Positions 35,246 to 46,603 of a stretch of DNA of 64,000 bases are shown piece by piece (position 1 is the first letter of the stretch; each line of letters opens with the position of its first letter). The notes under the pieces are model-generated. The model ran no database searches. It was not told the DNA's origin and saw nothing but the letters and a program-made list of their open reading frames with translations. This DNA is from Conoideocrella luteorostrata (lineage: Eukaryota; Ascomycota; Sordariomycetes; Hypocreales; Clavicipitaceae), in assembly GCA_032433595.1 (NCBI GenBank), contig JASWJB010000063.1, positions 1 to 64,000 of the forward strand. The letters are read 5' to 3'. The position numbers were made by a program, and so were the translations under genes.

Positions 35246-38200
35246 TGACAAATATGTCTAGGAGTAAATGGCTGAGAATTCGACTTTTTTTTTGGTGGAC
35301 TTTGTCTGGTCTCATGACCCATGCCTTATTCCTTGACCTTTGGGATATGAAAACAGTCAATCACGAAGCCGAAAACTAGCAGTGGTAACATCTAGACTAG
35401 AAGGACCCAATAGAATGCTGATCTCATTATATGGCCGCTTTGTTCATTATGCGACGCTGACCTGAACTCTGTTCATGGCACGGCCTGACTCACACCGCGC
35501 CGCATGACGGAAATCCGTCAGTCCATTACTGGGAGCATCGAACTGTTGTTCAATGTTCTCCAGCAGTGCACTTACATAGCCGGCATTACTAATGCAGTTA
35601 CGAATTGAGACGAGTCCACGAGTGACAACAACAAAAACAACAACAAAGAAAATAAAATAAAATAAAATAACAGATTGGTGCTCAGTGGATAAACAAGTAA
35701 TTGCTCAGAACGGTTGCGCAAGTTAAAAATGGATCTGTCACATAAACACTCATAGTCATCTTGGAGTGAGCATAGGAGTGACTTACAATGCCTGGGAACA
35801 TGTTTTGAAGAATATATCGAAAGCACGATGATTCGATTGGATGACAGCGTCACATGTCCTTGGAGACATGGAAACTAGAATCGCATTACATGTCATACAC
35901 ATTATACGAGGTTGATTGCTGGGATTGGAATATAGGTGTCGGGTATCCCGTGCTCTCACTGTCCCCTGGTATACAATTTTATACTCCTACAATACTATGG
36001 ACATTACTACACTATATTGACGATCGACAGAATGTAGATCCACTTGAGTAAAAATCGTTGCAACAGGCAGCTCCTTCGAAAACCTGCTAGAAGTGGAAAT
36101 TGATGGGGTGAAGACAAGGCCGGTTACCGAAGTTGAGGTCATGTTGGTTGTCCAGAGCTGACAACCTGGTCCGCGTATTGTACACAAACGACGGTGGAGT
36201 ACGTCATATTCTCCGGCTTTGATAATTTCCCCCCTAATCAACGTCATATTCGCTGGCAACTAGTTGTTCGACGGGAGGATCATTAATGCGACGACGTAAA
36301 GGCCAAGTCCCCATGTCGGGGGAATATCAGACCAATATTATCTCCCATGCTAATAAGTGACTGGGGGCAAGCGTACATGCGGAGTCTTACAATCCACTCA
36401 TGTAACAGTACTAGCCCGATTGACCTATGTCTCCTCTGAAGGGGAGAACGAAAAGAAATATTAATGCAAGATCCGTCAGCGATCCTGTCATTTGTTTATT
36501 GAATGGCGAGACTCAACATGGCTCGTTTACTGATTACTACCTTCAGTACGGAGTATCATAACATGTACTACTGTACTACACGAGACACAGTTGATGCAGA
36601 ATTGCATAAAGCTGGCCAGTGCCTGAACGTGCACGTAATCCGGACAGGGATTTGTCGCGGAGGTTATCTCGCCCATCACTTTCCACGTGTGCAATGCCTG
36701 GGAATAGCCCATCTTGAAACTCTTGACAGCTGCGTATGCTGTACAAAACCGGTTATTTGACTGGAGTTGTTGGCCGGGCGCTTGCTGCGATCCAGTAGTT
36801 CGATTGAAGAGGAACACTCGGATGAGAGTCCGCGACAGCAACGACGCGCTACGAGACGCCAGCCATACAAGACATTCAGCCCAAAGAAAGATGTAAAACC
36901 GAGACAAAATACTCCTGCATACAGAAAATGAGCAAAGAGTTTTGAAATCCGCGCCACTGCGGCTTTACAGAGTGGAATATTGCAGTAAGGTACAGACATC
37001 CCTGCTGGGCCGGTGTCGAGGCCGCGCCGGGATGGATGGATGGATTGACATGCAGCGTCAAAATCCGGGATCACGGGCTGGACACCCCAGCTCTGAGCGG
37101 CGGAATGGACTCGACTGAACTAACTATTAGGAAACCAAAATGCAACAATGACCGCGGCTTAGCGCCAACATCGGCATGCGGGGGACAGTTTAACTGAGCC
37201 ATTTCGTCCACATTGTCCAATTGACCCTTTAAATTCGAACGCCCACTATAGATGTAATTAAAGCTTATTATTAATAAAATCTATTACCTAAATAGCTATT
37301 TAAGCTATATAATAATTTTTTAATTTTTTTTATAAATTTTTTTTATCTTATTTTTGGTCACTAAGGCATTATCTCTTGCGGAGTTAATGCCACCTCGATG
37401 GCTCAGTTAAACTGTCCCCCGCCTGATCGGTGAGGTTGAAGTTACAGGATCGGGAAGTCTGATTGGCGTGTTGTTGGTCGCAGCGCATCCACTTCAATTG
37501 TGAGGGCAGCTATGAGGGGGCAACTGTTGAGTGGACCGTTGGACAGGGCAAGAGTTGATATGAACTAGCTAGATCGATAACACTCGTGGCAGCTGGCAGC
37601 TGGTATTGTCGGCGGCTACATCTGGTCACGATGCCTTCATATTCAGTTTCAGGATTGTTCAAGTCGCAGACGTCCATCGTACTGTTCTTCATCGCTTTAA
37701 CCTCTTGACCGCTTCTCCCTGGCCAGTGACCGCCCGCCTTAGTCTCTGTCTGCTGCACGCTCGCGCACAAACACCCACGGCCCATAAAACGGTGCAAGAC
37801 ACACATGCACCACCACACAAAACACGAACATGCGCGCTTCGTCATATGCACAAATGCAATAAACAATACCCCGTACTTCGTACAAATATGGAGTATAATA
37901 GTAGGGAACCAGGAACAACAGCCGGCCCAGCAGATCTGGCTCAGCAGACCTGGCACTTCTTCCATTCGATGATAGGGGATAGTAACCAGTCTCTCCCCAA
38001 CGTTACAACACTAGCTGGTCGTGGCTTGCATATCACGAAGACGCAGAATCGTGTAAATCCCCTGGAAGACAGCTGACTCCTGACAGGTGATGGATGGCGT
38101 ACTAAAAAGGAATATGTCCGATGAAAAGCACTCAGTTTGAAACTCGTCCCTGTTTCAAACGTTTGTCGGCGCCCCACCGGCCTCCAGTGGCTGTCCACCT

Positions 38201-41200
38201 CCGGTCTTGGCTGTGCTTGTCTTCACCTCCGCCCGAAAAAGGGAGGGAGACGTCGTTATACGCACTGCGACTGGCTCGTTGAGTCCTTAGCAAGATCCCG
38301 AGTCCCGGCCTGCCCCTGATGGTGTATCCACGCGGACAGCATCTGCGGCTAACGACTGGATTAAGCAGATTGTCGGACAAACAGGGTCTGGGCGAGACCC
38401 CTGCATATCCTACTCCGTTCTTTTGTTAAGTTTGTACGGAGTACTATATCGTACATCTTATGGTACTAGCGCAGAGGAAACCGATGAAAGGTGGATGGGA
38501 TATTACTTATGTGATTTTCAGTCGGAGACGATGCACATACAACATGGCGTACTGAGGAAACCGGCAGGCGTTGTGACTGATAGTTCACTATGGAACTATG
38601 CCCAGCAAAGGCTGGGCCAGACGAGATCGGACCTGGCTGCGTTTGCGCGAGATTTCAGACTCCCGGCGGCCTCCGTTGTCTCCTGACACACCACCGCTAT
38701 TACAGTGTGCTCCGTGGGCTCGCATGCAATGAAGGCAAGACCGCCACGCAAGACACAGCCTCAGACAAAAACAAAAAAGCATATAGCTGAAAATAGCATG
38801 CCGGAATGAATCAGCTAGTGCGAAAATGAAGACATCATGAACGTGATGATAAAGACGTCTACGGAGATGCTCTGCTGAACCATGTCTCAACAAAAAACAA
38901 GCAAATGGAATCCTGTCTGCATGCAAAGTACATGTTGATGGGATTCAGGCATAACTAGTTATCTACTGCTTCCGACAGGGAAGGCGTGGCTGTGGTTGTT
39001 TTTGCGGACCTTGAACATCAATTCCTTGCCTTATAGCTGCAGCAGTCAACAACCCCTTACCTCATCTACTTCTGGCTCTGCCTGTGCCACCGGAGTGCCC
39101 TTGCGGCCCCCGCCCTCTGCAGCCCTTCTGCCGAACACCCTTTGATCATCAGGCTGTATTGCTCGTGCGTACCCCGCAGAGGCACCATAACAAAGCGGTT
39201 TGTATGGCATTGATGATGATATGATTACTGACTTACACACGAGTGACTCTACGTTGTCTCCGTACGTACTAATGTGCAATGTGGCAGCGAGACTGAAAAG
39301 TTTCCATGCTCTCCGCTCGCCCGCCTTTGGTATGTTGGTATGGGAGACAGACACAGCGGAGTGCGCGAATCGTGGCTGGTTGTGTCTCATCGCCGCATCA
39401 TGACGTCGTGCTGTCCTCGAAGATGACTGGCTGGGCAGAACCACTACTCCGTAGAAGTCCGGGAATGGCATGGGCGGTCGGGAAAGGCAACTGCACCAAG
39501 GCCACGACGCGGTCTGATTGGTGGCCCAGCTTCCGCCCATCTGTCAGCGCCATCATCACTATGCATGGAGGTGCCGACCAAAGAAACAGTTGCCCTGGGA
39601 CTTTGTTCGTTTTGTCGGATTATTTTGCGATAGAAACAGGGAAGCTGGCGCGGGGCATCCTTGTCACAAAACACAGAACGCCGCGTTCAGGCAGAACAAA
39701 CATTGCATGGCGAGCATTTCGTTGATTTGTTCATGGCCAATTTTTGCCGGTTGTACGGAGTACGAAGTACCACATTTTGTTTTGCAAACGGGCAAGACTG
39801 GCTGGGAGGCCGTTTGTGATGCGACAGATCGCCGCGTATTGTGCTCCGCAATCGTGCACTTGCTGGACCTGTCTCTGCAACAATTTTTTTCACCGCTGTG
39901 CATCAGCGGGAGTCATGATGCCATCGTCCTGCCTTTCTTTTGCCGTTTGCTTTCTCTTCCTCTTGCCATTCGCCGAACACGGATGGATGGCACGCGCACG
40001 TCTGCACGGCATGCCTTGGGTCCCAGCCATCCAGCCCTCTCTTGCCTCCTCACCACCTTCATTGGACCTGCGGCTGCATGCCGGTACCTGGCAGCTGGCG
40101 GCGCACAGCCCAGGAGAAGACAGGGGGTTTTCAGGGGCAGAGATTTCCTCTAAGAGGAGCCGCAAGCCACCTCTGGGGTTTATCGGATGGATATCCACTT
40201 CTCCCAGGGTCCAGTGCTAGTTTGCGGCTCTGAAACCGTAGTCTCTCGTTAACCCATCGACAACACAACCACTCTGTGCTTGTATTTGCCTATCAATTGA
40301 TCCCTTCACTTGAACCTACTGTGACCCCTGGCAGGCCCACCGAGCTTCACAGCGACCAAGACACGTCTTCGTGCCTATGATTGACTGGGCCAAGATGTAC
40401 CATTGTAGGGAACATCCGCCCCATCGTCTCTCCGAATCCATGAAAGGGTTGTGTGCAATGGCGAAATGGGGATTGCCACTGGGACCTTTGTGTCTGGTTC
40501 AGATGAATCCCTCCCCCCCCCGGTCCTATTCAGTTAATACTGTCGGTCCATAGTACTTTCTTGGACACCTCGTTGCCACGCCATGCCAGTCACTCCGTGC
40601 ATGGCGGGCCACACTGAGGAACGCAGAGCCTTTCGTATAAGACGGTCTGCATCGCCCGGCCTTGGACCAAATGTTTCCCTTAAATTCAGACAACATCAGT
40701 CCTTTCCAGTCCTTTGCTTCAATCGTGGCTTGTCGTCGAGACAACTTACGCTCCCTTTTCAACTTCTTTCTTTATCGAGGCTAGACCTTGTTTCCTTCAA
40801 TAGACGACTCTCTTCAACTTCTCTGGTTTAGAATTTGAATTGGTCACAGTTCCCGCGACATTCTGTGTTACAGATCCGCACCATCATTTTTGTATGTCTG
40901 CCCCGGCTAGTTATATTTCAAGACCGAGCAAATCACTTCGTGGTCTGTCGGCGGTGGCACCCTGCCATCCAGCCGTGATTGATGCCCAAGATTGCTTTCT
41001 GCCAAAGTCGTCATTTGCTATGGCTGCGGAAGTCTTCGTTAGCAACTCGCTTGATCCATATGCTGGTGTACTAACCAATGCAAATTAGTTTAGCTCACTC
41101 ACTCCTTTATCCTAAGACGTTGTTTCTGAACGACTTATTCGGATTCTTCGCCTACATTCGTCTCGACAACACCGCTCTCGTTCTCGTATAGCAACTTTGG

Positions 41201-41246
41201 AGTCTTGCGTCTGGCACGTTAAGATTCACATCACCTTCCCGTCAAA
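35246..41246. other. 6-kb region without a convincing gene
   Basis: Many frames of 60-210 codons occur on both strands, but none shows a domain, family likeness or consistent splice structure. The region holds an AAAAT repeat near 35648-35670, a complete MITE at 37180-37420, and TACTCCGTA motifs at 36547, 38435, 39445 and 39754. The last 500 bp are pyrimidine-rich and probably form the promoter and leader of the AA11 gene. Confidence 0.5.
37180..37420. mobile_element. Complete 241-bp MITE with about 21-25-bp terminal inverted repeats
   Basis: It begins GGGGGACAGTTTAACTGAGCC and ends with the exact complement. The inverted match extends to GCCAT inward and GC outward, so the precise ends and target duplication (perhaps GC or TA-less) cannot be fixed from one copy. 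The interior is very AT-rich, with long T runs and a hairpin formed by GGCATTA and TAATGCC near 37364-37391. There is no coding capacity. The left 130 bp match the copy at 1-130, in inverse orientation. Confidence 0.85.
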
Positions 41247-42470
41247 ATGTACACCAAGACCCTCGCACTTACCGGCCTGGCCGCTCTTGCCAGCGCGCAC
41301 ATGAAAATATCCAACCCCGTCCCGTTTGACAAGTCAAACCTGGACAACGGCCCTCTTGCGGCCGATGGATCAAACTTTCCTTGCAAGTATGGTGGGAAGA
41401 TCAAGTACGCGCTTGAAGGCGCCAGCAACGTCTATGCTCAAGGAAGCACCCAAAAACTCTCCTTCATTGGCAGTGCTGTTCATGGAGGTGGTTCCTGCCA
41501 AATTTCCGTCACGGGGGATCTCAATCCCACCAAAGACTCTGTCTGGAAGGTGATCAAGTCAATTGAGGGTGGTTGCCCAGCAAAAAGCACTGCGGGGAAC
41601 CTGGCCGAAGCACCAAATGCAGACTCTCCTTTCAGTTACGATTTTACAATTCCCAAGGAACTTGAAGCTCGCAACTATACCCTCGCTTGGACTTGGTTCA
41701 ACAAGATCGGTAACCGAGAAATGTACATGAACTGTGCTCCCCTCACCGTTACTGGTTCCGGTGGCTCCAAAGACTTCATGAATAGCCTACCTGACATGCT
41801 TGTCGCCAACGTCGGAAATAAATGCGAAACCGTAGAAGGCACCGACGTGATCTTCCCCAACCCTGGCAAGGATGTTGACAACTTCGGTGGTTCCACCTTG
41901 GCAGCCCAAATGGCGAATACAGCAAAACCAGTTTTGAATGGCGCTTGTCAGAGTGTCATGAACCCAGGCGGTAACCCTGGAGGCAACAATGGTGCTCCCA
42001 AGCCTACTGCAGCCCCTGGTTCTCAGTCAACTTCAATCCAAAACTCTCAGTCAGCCGTTCCCACCAACAACCCAACCATATCGGCCCCCGGTGGAGTTTT
42101 CATCACCAAGAGCCAGCCCGCCCAAAGCCAGCCCGCTCAAAGCCAGCCTCAACAGAGTGGACCTGCTATCACCTCTGTTAATGCTCCTCAACCTACTGCT
42201 ACCAATGGGAGCAGCCCTGCCCCAACTGATGGCTCTGGTGGCGGTAACGGCCCTGCTGGTGGGTTCGCCGCAGGCACTGCTTGCACAACCGAAGGCGCAT
42301 GGAACTGCATTAGCGGAACATCATTCCAACGATGTGCCAGTGGCACCTGGTCTATTGCTCAGAAGGTCGCTGCCGGCACAAGCTGCAGCCCTGGCCAGGC
42401 CAGTGAGCTTAAAATGGCCGTCACCAAGAACAAGCGTGCCTTTCGCCGCGCAATGCGATTTTCCGCTTAG
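41247..42470 (+). CDS. AA11 lytic polysaccharide monooxygenase (chitin-active type), secreted
   Basis: Single exon, 407 residues. A signal peptide of 17 residues ends ALASA, leaving His18 as the mature N terminus, the first ligand of the copper histidine brace; His79 in GSAVHGGGSC is the likely second. The segment with NYTLAWTWFNKIGNREMYMNC is characteristic of the AA11 catalytic domain. A Ser/Pro/Gly-rich linker follows, with SQPAQ repeats near 288-305, then a cysteine-containing C-terminal module (about 342-383) holding EGAWNCISGTSFQRCASGTW, resembling the X278 modules of fungal AA11 enzymes. Such enzymes cleave chitin oxidatively, in remodelling of the fungal wall or attack on insects, nematodes or other fungi. 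The enzyme class is firm, the biological target is inferred. It ends with a basic tail. Confidence 0.92.
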   Translation: MYTKTLALTGLAALASAHMKISNPVPFDKSNLDNGPLAADGSNFPCKYGGKIKYALEGASNVYAQGSTQKLSFIGSAVHGGGSCQISVTGDLNPTKDSVWKVIKSIEGGCPAKSTAGNLAEAPNADSPFSYDFTIPKELEARNYTLAWTWFNKIGNREMYMNCAPLTVTGSGGSKDFMNSLPDMLVANVGNKCETVEGTDVIFPNPGKDVDNFGGSTLAAQMANTAKPVLNGACQSVMNPGGNPGGNNGAPKPTAAPGSQSTSIQNSQSAVPTNNPTISAPGGVFITKSQPAQSQPAQSQPQQSGPAITSVNAPQPTATNGSSPAPTDGSGGGNGPAGGFAAGTACTTEGAWNCISGTSFQRCASGTWSIAQKVAAGTSCSPGQASELKMAVTKNKRAFRRAMRFSA

Positions 42471-42802
42471 AAGACATCATATGAGTTGAGCGCTAGGGTT
42501 TGGGGGGTGGGTTGAGCCAAAGGCTCGCAACGAGCAACTTTAACTGTATATCTTTCTTTTTCTTCTCTTGTGTAAAGCTGTTGGTGGGACACTCTTTTGT
42601 ATAAATGCAGGCCAAGCATTGCGGTAGCAGTCATTTTCCAATGAAATCAAATTTTATGTAGCCATGACCTGGGAAAAGCACCATAGAACATCGAGCCAGC
42701 CTGTATGAGAAATTGTGACTGATTGCACTCACTGGCCCAATTGCCTAAGGTTAAGACGAGAGTAAAAGCTATAACCAAGTGCTCTACTCCTTGCCATGGC
42801 TG
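42471..42802. other. Convergent intergenic region
   Basis: Between the 3' ends of the AA11 gene (+) and the broken DUF3433-like gene (-). No gene is seen. Confidence 0.5.
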
Positions 42803-45800
42803 TCACGCATAAACGGGATGCGTTTGGTGAGGCCCTGAGTTCTTGTTGACGGATAAGGGATGCACTGGGACAACATATGGGTCTATGTCGATTCTAATAT
42901 GGGCTTTTCCATCGGTGTCAATGTAGCGTCCAAATGTAAACGTATTGTTTTTGACGGAACTCATTGTTGAAACGGCTTGGCTCGGAGCAATGTACGCGAG
43001 GATAGATAGATCCTAGGCTAGTAGGCATACGCGGTAGATAGACTCTATTTGCTTTCCCATAAAAAAGCATGCCGACGACGATATTTATGGACAAAATAGT
43101 AAGTGAAATGATGAATGCAGACTGATCCAGGAAGATTCTTGTTTCCGTGGTGTATCTCGTACACGTTATTGACTCCGCTAGATTAGCGCTGTTTTAGGGC
43201 AAGAAGCAGGACAAAGACTTTGCTATAGATGTCTTCCAAAACGGGAATTAATTTCTTTGGATCTGGTGTTGGTTTCCTTGTATCCAATATATCACGGGAG
43301 CTGGTTTTTGCAATAATGAGCTGACTTAACCAATCGCTGGCGACATTTCTGTCACTCGCTGCCTTTAGTCTTCGGTAAACCCTGTCGATGAAGGTATTGA
43401 TGCTCTGACTTGTGTCTGGATACGGCAACAGTGACTCAATATCGCTAGTGCTGTTGTAAGAATAGACACTGCCTTTAACGTCGGCGCTGACATTGAACAT
43501 GGCAGTTTCGAAGACTGGTAGCAAAAGACACCGAGAGACGACTATGGTTGACGCTTGAAGAACTTGAATTTCGTCCTGATGTGTATTCCCTGCCAAATGC
43601 AACTAGGTAGGAAGTACCACACGGAAGTCCAGTATGATCCGAAAGGGAGCAGGCCTCACTCAATGAAGGCCTCATCTTCTTCAGTTTATGTTACCCGGTT
43701 ATTGGCCTGGGCATCAGCAGAAGCTTTGTCTGCTGTATATCTATCGACTACATTTGGGCAGTATGTCATGTTGGTAAACTCGCTGCGTTGAAACGGCGGC
43801 TTAGCCGGAATGTCGGTAGGTGGAATGGATGTACAATTTAGGTTGACACCGTAGCCCCGGGTAGGGATAACAAGTGTATCGCTGATTGATTTCGGGTTTA
43901 TAGCGGTAATATCATAAGGCCGAAAAAAATATCTTGTTGCTGACCATGGGGGTAATGAAGTGCCTTTCGTGATGTTGTTATATGCATAAACACCATCATC
44001 CGCATACGGACGGTTCGGTGGATACTCTACCACCGCATCGTATGCTTCGAATGACTGCGTTATTCGGTCTCAAAATTTCGGTACAACCATATGCTCGTAC
44101 CGGGCCGTCATTTTGTTTTCATTGAAAAGAGCGCCAAATCCGATACCGAGTAGGTACCAGATAGGGCAGTCATACACACAATGACAAGATGAAGTGTCGA
44201 GCCTTCAGCGCCCTCCAAATGACCAGCTGAGGTGGTATTATTGACATGTATGTGGTATCAACGCTCTTCTGCTTTGGGGCTTTGCCGCGGCCAAGATCTC
44301 GAAACGGTTGAATGACCCACAATAAGCGATTCAGTAAAACCCAAAATGGCTCAATTAAAGTGGCAAGTGCAGTGGGAATGTAGTTCCTGAGAAGCTGTAA
44401 GATTTCGAAATTTGTTGCTGGACGAGGAAGTCCTGAATTTTGTCGTGAGTGAGCGATGTCTATTTTTGGGGCCACAAAAGCGAGCATACCGTTCAGTGAA
44501 ACCTCTTTTACTCTTAGGTAGATAATAGTAGTGATCAAACCGGTCAATATGAATATAAAAATCGTACCCATCTTGCGAGTTAGACAAAACGGGTAAGTGG
44601 GCTCGAAATACCTCTCAGGGTTCAGGACTGGTGCGAGTGTATCGCTCTCAGAATTTCTGATCCTCTCAATGAACAGAGTGGGCCACTCTTGTCGTATCTC
44701 TGAAAGCAGACGAAATCGATCGGTTTGAAATGCGGAGCGTAGTTTCTTTTCATTTACGGCGTCGAGTTCGTTAGAGGCCTCCAGAATATCGGGACTCTGG
44801 CCGCACATATCGGCTAGTCGGGTAATCGAATTTGGGTTTGAATGAAAATTGCTTGGGTATTTGTGACATGTCCAAAGAAGCATGAGGCAGGATACAGAAA
44901 TGACAAAAAGAATTGACTCAACAATAATGCTAAATGCTCTGCTCACAATGATGCCGGACAACTGTAGGGACAACTCGTAGGTGGATGGGGCGGTGTGATT
45001 GGTGGAGAAAGTGTTGTTGGCGAGTAATCTGTTGACAGTAACGGAAAAACATATGCTGATGAGCGTGCTCCAGCAATCGTGCGCGATGAGTGAGATTCTT
45101 ATAGTAATCCATGGGCTGGTTTTGTCCCCCAAGGGCATACTCAATCATTGCGCCGGACCGGCAATTCAGTTGATAATCAGTTAGCCGGCTGTCCTGGTCA
45201 ATGACGTGATCCAAGACTATGTCCATTCTCTTATTGGAGCTCCTCCATTTCTCAATGCCATTGACAATCAAATATTCAAAGGCTGTAGAGTTGAATTCGG
45301 ACACGTTTAATGGTTCTTCAATAGAAATTGTTTCGATTTTGTCATCAATTGGCCGCCCAGTGGATGAGATAACTGAAGCCCGGACTTGCTGTTTCAGATA
45401 TCTTGATTGGCAATATAACGCAGTCACATCAGAGTTATCGATATCAGATACGTTCTTTTTACCTTAGATGGCAAGAAGCTGGTGCATACCGTTCGGGTTT
45501 TGGGACATCCATAGGTCTGCAACTGGGGGTTTGACTCCTCGCTGTCTTGGTAACCGAAGTACTGCAGGGCGTACCCGTTCGTCATGTAATAGCCCATATC
45601 AGTTGTATAATTACAGCCCTATCCGTTCAAGAAGCTATATAGATTAGGCAGGTCAGGTCTAGGCCTTGATATCTCATCCGGCCGACAGTCTAGCTTTGTT
45701 GTTAGTTTTGTTGTCACCGCAGTATGGTTGAGTGTGGTCCGGCCTGGCGCAGGATTTTTTCCAGTGAAAAAAGGTAGAAGAGCGTAATCAAGCCTTAGAA

Positions 45801-46105
45801 TGGAGAATATGTCGAACCAAGCCAAGCGACTGCATATCCATCATTGAGTGCTCTCATATCAATGGGGACCGCGACTGGTACTATTTGGGGAGTTGCGGCT
45901 GAACAGCCCAGTTAAAGATTAAAGCGCTGCGGACCTTAAGGGAGTGCACATGCCTGCGGCGTTTCATCATAATCACACGCAACCTTAAGTTATGCCTTCT
46001 CATCTTCGAAGGAATGCTGCCGGTAGTTAAACCGTCCGCGGCAACCCCAGAAGCCATCAGCATAAACACGATGGCTAGCAAACCCGTCTCTATGGGAGGC
46101 ATTGA
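42803..46105 (-). pseudogene. Decaying DUF3433-like multi-pass membrane protein gene
   Basis: Family-like segments follow one another in three minus-strand frames: AVPIDMRALNDGYAVAW near 45830-45880, VTALYCQSRYLKQQVRASV near 45427, a long membrane-rich stretch at 44170-45144, DGVYAYNNITKG near 43990, VSRCLLLPVFETAMFNVSAD near 43520, and a C-terminal part with a membrane helix and FGRYIDTDGKAHIRIDIDP, ending at the TGA at 42803-42805. Lesions seen: a 5-bp tandem duplication at 45817-45826, an in-frame TAG at 45619-45621, single-base shifts in homopolymers at 45456-45460, 45045-45049 and 43192-43195, a shift in an AC run at 44174-44180, and a TGA at 44070-44072. One real-looking intron lies at 43603-43694. 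The N-terminal 200 bp (to 46105) is uncertain. DUF3433 proteins are large fungal membrane proteins of unknown function. The family call is from memory of motifs. Confidence 0.7.
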
Positions 46106-46603
46106 AACCGCTCTATTATTTTATGTGCACATAATACATATTGAGCGAAGTTTGCATCCGACAAGCCTTTCCCTCTGGGAAATTTGATGGCACCTCGTGG
46201 ACTGTTTACATTTCCTCATGGGCAATCCTGCAGGCTACCGTCGGCGACCCTGTGTAATACATCAACTAACTGCTCCGTACTCTACTATTAATTACGGCTT
46301 GAAAGCTGAGCAGTTGACTCAACGCCAACGCGATTAACATGGCTTGGAAAGATTACTACCGCCAGACTGGGACCTATTAGTGGCTTCGGGCTGTGGAGTC
46401 AGAGTCCGACTCCAGCTCCAACACCAAGTCCATGTCAGCACAACCTCGTCATTACCACTGCCAACCATTGAAGTCTTACTGCAGCTGCCTTCGCGTTTTG
46501 CTCGCATCGCTTGTTCATAATCCCAGGCGTCTCATTCCACCAGGGTCCTACCTTCGCTTCATCACTGAAGCTCCGTCTTGCAGGCGCACGCCCCTTCAGT
46601 TCG
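46106..46603. other. Divergent intergenic region
   Basis: Upstream of the Zn2Cys6 regulator gene and of the broken membrane protein gene. Contains GCTCCGTACTC near 46274, a near match to the recurrent motif. No gene is seen. Confidence 0.5.

Noticed and set aside
39518..40233. Overlapping + strand frames of 97-211 codons
   Set aside because: Several frames are open at once over the same stretch, none with a recognisable motif, so this is likely chance openness in GC-rich DNA.
43561..43700. Frameshift between two parts of the DUF3433-like gene at about 43600-43695
   Set aside because: GT-AG ends at 43694 and 43603 are phase-matched, so a 92-bp intron explains the change of frame better than a lesion.
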